Shown in pieces: positions 60,574-64,000 of a stretch of 64,000 bases of DNA. Both the position numbers and the translations under genes were made by a program. The notes below the pieces were generated by a model. The model made no database searches and had not been told where the DNA came from. It worked only from the letters and a program-made list of their open reading frames with translations. Numbering within the stretch: the stretch's first letter is position 1; the number at the start of each line of letters is the position of its first letter. Origin of the DNA: Sphingobacteriia bacterium (GTDB lineage: Bacteria > Bacteroidota > Bacteroidia > Chitinophagales > Chitinophagaceae); contig JAFKLS010000017.1 of assembly GCA_017304675.1 (NCBI GenBank), positions 310,001-374,000 of the forward strand, read 5' to 3'.

Positions 60574-63249
60574 AAACCTTATTTGCGTTTATCAGGTTTA
60601 GAACCTTTGATCGTTCGTCCGGAAACCAATTTTGTGAATGTGGGAGAAAGAACAAATGTTACCGGTTCTAAAAAATTTGCACGTTTAATTAAAGAAGGGA
60701 ATTTTGAAGAAGCATTAAGTGTTGCTCGTCAGCAGGTAGAAAATGGTGCGCAGATTCTAGATATAAATATGGATGATGCATTGCTCGATGGTAAACAGGC
60801 AATGGTTACTTTTTTAAATCTTTTACAAAGCGAACCTGATATTGCGAAGATCCCCATCATGCTTGATTCTTCAAAGTTTGAGATCATTCAAGAAGGATTG
60901 AAATGTGTGCAGGGAAAATGTGTGGTGAATTCCATCTCCATGAAAGAAGGAGAAGAAAAATTTATTCAGCAAGCACAGATATGTAAAGATTTTGGTGCTG
61001 CGGTGATTGTAATGGCATTCGATGAAAACGGGCAGGCAGACACATTAGAAAGAAGAGTAAACATTTCTGAAAGGGCTTATCATATTCTAACAACAAAAGT
61101 TGGTTATCAACCGGAAGATATCATTTTCGATCTCAACATTTTTGCAGTTGCAACAGGTTTGGAAGAACATAATAATTATGGTGTAGATTTTATTGAAGCA
61201 ACTCGCATCATTAAACAAAAACACCCACTCGTAAAGATTAGTGGTGGTGTAAGTAATTTATCTTTTTCGTTCAGAGGTAATGAGCCTGTTCGCGAAGCCA
61301 TGCATTCTGTATTCTTGTATCATGCCATCAAAGCAGGAATGGATATGGGTATTGTGAATGCAGGGCAATTAGTGGTGTACGATGAAATTGAGCCGCAGTT
61401 AAGAGCGTTGTGTGAAGATGTTATTTTAAACAGAAACAATGCTAACAACGAAGCAACAGAAAAATTAATTGCATTTGCAGAAACTGTAAAAGCAAAAGGG
61501 AAGGTTGATGTAAAAGATGAAGCATGGAGAAATGAACCTGTTGAAAAACGTTTGGCACATGCACTTATAAATGGTATTACAGATTATATTGAAGCAGATA
61601 CCGAAGAAGCCCGTTTAAAATATGCTCGCCCATTAGATGTTATTGAAGGCCCTTTAATGGATGGAATGAATGTAGTGGGTGATTTATTCGGTGCAGGAAA
61701 AATGTTTTTACCGCAAGTAGTAAAAAGCGCCCGTGTAATGAAGAAAAGTGTTGCAGTGCTTACTCCGTTCATTGAAGAAGAAAAGAAAAAAAATCCGAAT
61801 GCGCAGAAAGGCGGTGCTGCCAAAATTTTATTGGCTACTGTTAAAGGCGATGTACATGATATTGGTAAAAATATTGTTGGTGTAGTATTAGGATGTAACG
61901 GCTACGATATTATTGATCTTGGTGTGATGGTTCCGGCAGATAAAATTTTAGATACGGCACAAAAAGAAAATGCAGATATTATTGGCCTTAGTGGATTAAT
62001 CACACCATCGTTAGATGAGATGGTACATATTGCCAGAGAAATGCAGAGAAGAAATATGCAACAACCGCTGCTAATCGGCGGTGCAACCACCTCTCGTATG
62101 CATACCGCCGTAAAAATTGCTCCGGAATATAAACAAGGTGTAGTGCATGTTTTAGATGCAAGTAGAAGTGTTACTGTTGCCGGAAGCTTATTGAATAAAG
62201 AACAAAAACAGTCTTTCTTAAATGATAGTTATACTGAGTACAAGAAACTGAAAGAGAATTTTGATAACAAGAAATCTGTAAAGCAATACATTAGTTATAA
62301 AGATGCGCTGAATAATAAAATGAAGATAGATTGGGATAGTTACCAACCGGTGCAACCACAATTTACAGGCATAAAAGTAATAACAGATGTTGTTGTAAAT
62401 GATCTCAGGAATTATATAGATTGGAAGCCTTTTTTTATTGCATGGGAAATGCATGGAAATTTTCCGGCGATATTAAACGATAATTTGATTGGCAAAGAAG
62501 CAACAAAATTGTATAACGATGCCAATGCTTTATTAGATAAGATTGCTGCCGAAGAATGGTTAACACCTAAGGGTGTTATTGGTTTCTGGGAAGCGGTTTC
62601 TGAAAATGATTCTGTACTTGTGAAAAGTGAAACATCAAATGTAAAATTGGAATTCCTTCGCCAACAAATTCAAAAAGCAAGTAATCAACCGAATTTATCA
62701 TTGGCAGATTTCATCAAACCCAAAGACCAGAGACCAGAGACCAAGGACTATCTTGGTTCCTTTGCAGTTAGTATTCATGGCATTGAACAACATATCAAAA
62801 ATTTTGAAGCCAGTTATGATGATTATAATAAAATTATGTTGCAGGCATTGGCTGATAGGTTAGCAGAAGCTTTTGCAGAATACTTGCATGAAAAAGTGAG
62901 AAAAGAATATTGGGGTTATGTGAAAGATGAGCGTTTAACGAATGAAGATTTGATTAAAGAACAATACCAGGGAATTCGTCCGGCACCGGGTTATCCAGCC
63001 TGTCCTGATCATACAGAAAAATATAAATTATTCAATTTGTTAAATGCAACGGAACATGTGGGTATTGTATTAACTGAGTCATTGGCAATGTACCCTGCAG
63101 CATCGGTATGTGGTTGGTATTTTAGCCACCCTAAAAGTCAATATTTTGGTATTGGTAAAATTACGAATGACCAGTTGGAAGATTATGCAAGAAGAAAAGA
63201 TACAAGTGTTGAAGATACAGAGAAATGGTTGAGGCAGAATTTGGAATAG
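60514..63249 (+). CDS. metH: Methionine synthase, pterin/cobalamin/AdoMet half
   Basis: 911 aa corresponding to the rest of MetH: pterin-binding domain (about 25-290, [33 protein letters not shown]), cobalamin cap (about 315-410), B12-binding domain with the DxHxxG ligand ([12 protein letters not shown], about 448) and the AdoMet reactivation domain with [12 protein letters not shown] (about 830). The ATG and the first 20 residues ([20 protein letters not shown]) are encoded by a repeat element, then normal MetH sequence begins ([11 protein letters not shown]). It works with the first half to transfer a methyl group from methyl-tetrahydrofolate to homocysteine. A GACCAGA array codes KDQRPETKD in a surface loop. 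Confidence 0.93.
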   Translation: MQKDFQNTINKNSPLGVRGIKPYLRLSGLEPLIVRPETNFVNVGERTNVTGSKKFARLIKEGNFEEALSVARQQVENGAQILDINMDDALLDGKQAMVTFLNLLQSEPDIAKIPIMLDSSKFEIIQEGLKCVQGKCVVNSISMKEGEEKFIQQAQICKDFGAAVIVMAFDENGQADTLERRVNISERAYHILTTKVGYQPEDIIFDLNIFAVATGLEEHNNYGVDFIEATRIIKQKHPLVKISGGVSNLSFSFRGNEPVREAMHSVFLYHAIKAGMDMGIVNAGQLVVYDEIEPQLRALCEDVILNRNNANNEATEKLIAFAETVKAKGKVDVKDEAWRNEPVEKRLAHALINGITDYIEADTEEARLKYARPLDVIEGPLMDGMNVVGDLFGAGKMFLPQVVKSARVMKKSVAVLTPFIEEEKKKNPNAQKGGAAKILLATVKGDVHDIGKNIVGVVLGCNGYDIIDLGVMVPADKILDTAQKENADIIGLSGLITPSLDEMVHIAREMQRRNMQQPLLIGGATTSRMHTAVKIAPEYKQGVVHVLDASRSVTVAGSLLNKEQKQSFLNDSYTEYKKLKENFDNKKSVKQYISYKDALNNKMKIDWDSYQPVQPQFTGIKVITDVVVNDLRNYIDWKPFFIAWEMHGNFPAILNDNLIGKEATKLYNDANALLDKIAAEEWLTPKGVIGFWEAVSENDSVLVKSETSNVKLEFLRQQIQKASNQPNLSLADFIKPKDQRPETKDYLGSFAVSIHGIEQHIKNFEASYDDYNKIMLQALADRLAEAFAEYLHEKVRKEYWGYVKDERLTNEDLIKEQYQGIRPAPGYPACPDHTEKYKLFNLLNATEHVGIVLTESLAMYPAASVCGWYFSHPKSQYFGIGKITNDQLEDYARRKDTSVEDTEKWLRQNLE
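62725..62751. repeat. Heptanucleotide array GACCAGA type inside second metH gene
   Basis: GACCAGA, GACCAGA, GACCAAG, GACTAT. Same unit type as the array in gldD; encodes KDQRPETKD. Confidence 0.8.
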
Positions 63250-63280
63250 GCAACACATACGTCTTTTGAATCTTTAAATA

Positions 63281-63317
63281 AAAAAGAGGGCGATTAAATA
63301 ATCACCCTCTTTTTTAT
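63281..63317. terminator. Bidirectional intrinsic terminator
   Basis: Stem AAAAAAGAGGGCGATT / AATCACCCTCTTTTTT with one mismatch, between the converging metH and SusD genes. Confidence 0.82.
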
Positions 63318-63340
63318 TTTTTATCATGTGTTCAACACCA

Positions 63341-64000
63341 TTAATAGTTCGCATTCTTAACCGCTGCGCTTCCTGCTGCAGGAGGGTTTTTTACGATTTC
63401 ATCGGCCGGAACATCCCAATAATCCATAAAATTGTAATTGATCGTAGCATTGGTGTATACATTCTTGTTATAGATGATTGTACAACCATATCTGCCACCA
63501 CCATTTGCAATAGGATAAGTCCAACCCCATCTTCTTGCATCATAATAAGAGAGGCCTCTGAATGCTAATGCAGCCATTCTTTCCATAGTTAATTCATTCA
63601 TTGCCCCTGTTAAACTTGTAATAAGGCCAGATACTGCTGGAATACCTGCACCTTGTGACACTCTTACTTGATCTATATAAGCTAAACCGGGAGCAATATT
63701 ACCTGTTCTAATATTTGCTTCTGCTAGCATTAATGCATTTTCTTCATATGTTGGCCCAATATAAATTTCTAATTTTCCAACTTGTCTGGAGCCCAAAATA
63801 GGAATGCCAGTTAACCCTGCTGTGACGCCATCCACTAAGCTCCAGCGAGTACTATTTGTATTAGCATCCCCATAAAAAGTACCACTAGAAGTAGAGAAGT
63901 TTGCAAGCCTGTTATCTCCTGTTTTAAAAGATTGAACCAAACGCTCACTTACTTTATAAGTAGTTGTTTGATTACTTGATGCGCATAAGCCAGCAACAGA
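63341..64000 (-). CDS. SusD/RagB-like nutrient-binding lipoprotein, C-terminal part
   Basis: About 220 codons of the C-terminal part; the frame stays open to the window edge, so the N-terminus lies outside. SusD landmarks are YIGPTYEENALMLAEANIRTGN (the usual YAEAxLxxAEA helix), a DQVRVSQGAG stretch, NELTMERMAALAFRGLSYYDARRWGW and the C-terminal DYWDVPADEIVKNP. SusD proteins sit on the outer surface and deliver glycans or peptides to a SusC-type TonB receptor, which would be expected further right, upstream on the minus strand. Confidence 0.9.
   Translation of the reverse strand, partial: SVAGLCASSNQTTTYKVSERLVQSFKTGDNRLANFSTSSGTFYGDANTNSTRWSLVDGVTAGLTGIPILGSRQVGKLEIYIGPTYEENALMLAEANIRTGNIAPGLAYIDQVRVSQGAGIPAVSGLITSLTGAMNELTMERMAALAFRGLSYYDARRWGWTYPIANGGGRYGCTIIYNKNVYTNATINYNFMDYWDVPADEIVKNPPAAGSAAVKNANY

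Overview
The window is about 37-40% GC and reads as chromosomal DNA of a gliding-type Bacteroidota, most likely a Chitinophagaceae relative (inference). Direct support comes from gliding-motility genes (gldB, gldD, gldE), a type IX secretion type B sorting domain, TonB/SusD-type outer-membrane proteins with carboxypeptidase-regulatory N-termini, DUF5686 and DUF3109 proteins, absence of Shine-Dalgarno sequences, and about ten perfect TANNTTTG -7 promoter boxes placed 8-25 nt before start codons. No rRNA, tRNA, CRISPR, prophage or transposase was seen.

Layout. 1-8.4 kb: a beta-barrel TonB-type receptor cut by the left edge, a PKD/type B secreted adhesin-like protein and an Oar-like TonB receptor. 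8.6-12.8 kb: phosphate transport (DUF47/PhoU-like plus Pit), galE, and a stand-alone second half of carbamoyl-phosphate synthase. 12.8-15.5 kb, minus strand: a LuxR-type regulator, a NarX-like kinase and an overlapping 7-TM protein that look like one signalling unit, then an unknown 163-aa protein. 16-19.7 kb: comEC-like and purH. 19.8-24.9 kb, minus strand: lutB, DUF3109, gldD, gldE, ssb and an EamA transporter. 25.1-28.9 kb: a small protein, PadR, a double PspC membrane protein and two small exported proteins. 29-35.3 kb: gcvT-rlpA-comB, then a SWIM/SNF2 helicase. 35.4-37.2 kb: PhoR/PhoB-like pair. 37.3-46.6 kb: a secreted protein with a caspase-like His/Cys signature, an MBL hydrolase, a large propeller/barrel protein with a degenerate peptidase-MA-like domain, DUF5686 and a CoA-binding protein. 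46.8-50.9 kb: a lysine-rich histone-H1-like protein and a CHASE3/multi-PAS kinase. 51-55.9 kb: PDH E2, isocitrate dehydrogenase, apaG, gldB. 56-63.2 kb: nadE, recR, a YceI-domain protein and methionine synthase split into two genes. The right edge holds the C-terminal part of a SusD-like protein.

The most unusual signals are small repeats that have become coding sequence. (1) Heptanucleotide tandem arrays occur at no fewer than seven places; two of them encode the start and the hydrophobic signal-peptide core of GldD, and two lie inside the metH genes. (2) A short palindromic element with a CCCCTTTAGGAGTTAGGGG-type end sits exactly in the linker where metH is split, supplying the upstream stop codon and the downstream start; a related copy forms the N-terminus of PurH in the same reading frame. 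Other points of interest are the secreted putative caspase-fold protein, the split carB without its allosteric domain, the 7-TM/kinase/regulator trio, and two terminator-like hairpins in gene-free gaps that could end small RNAs.
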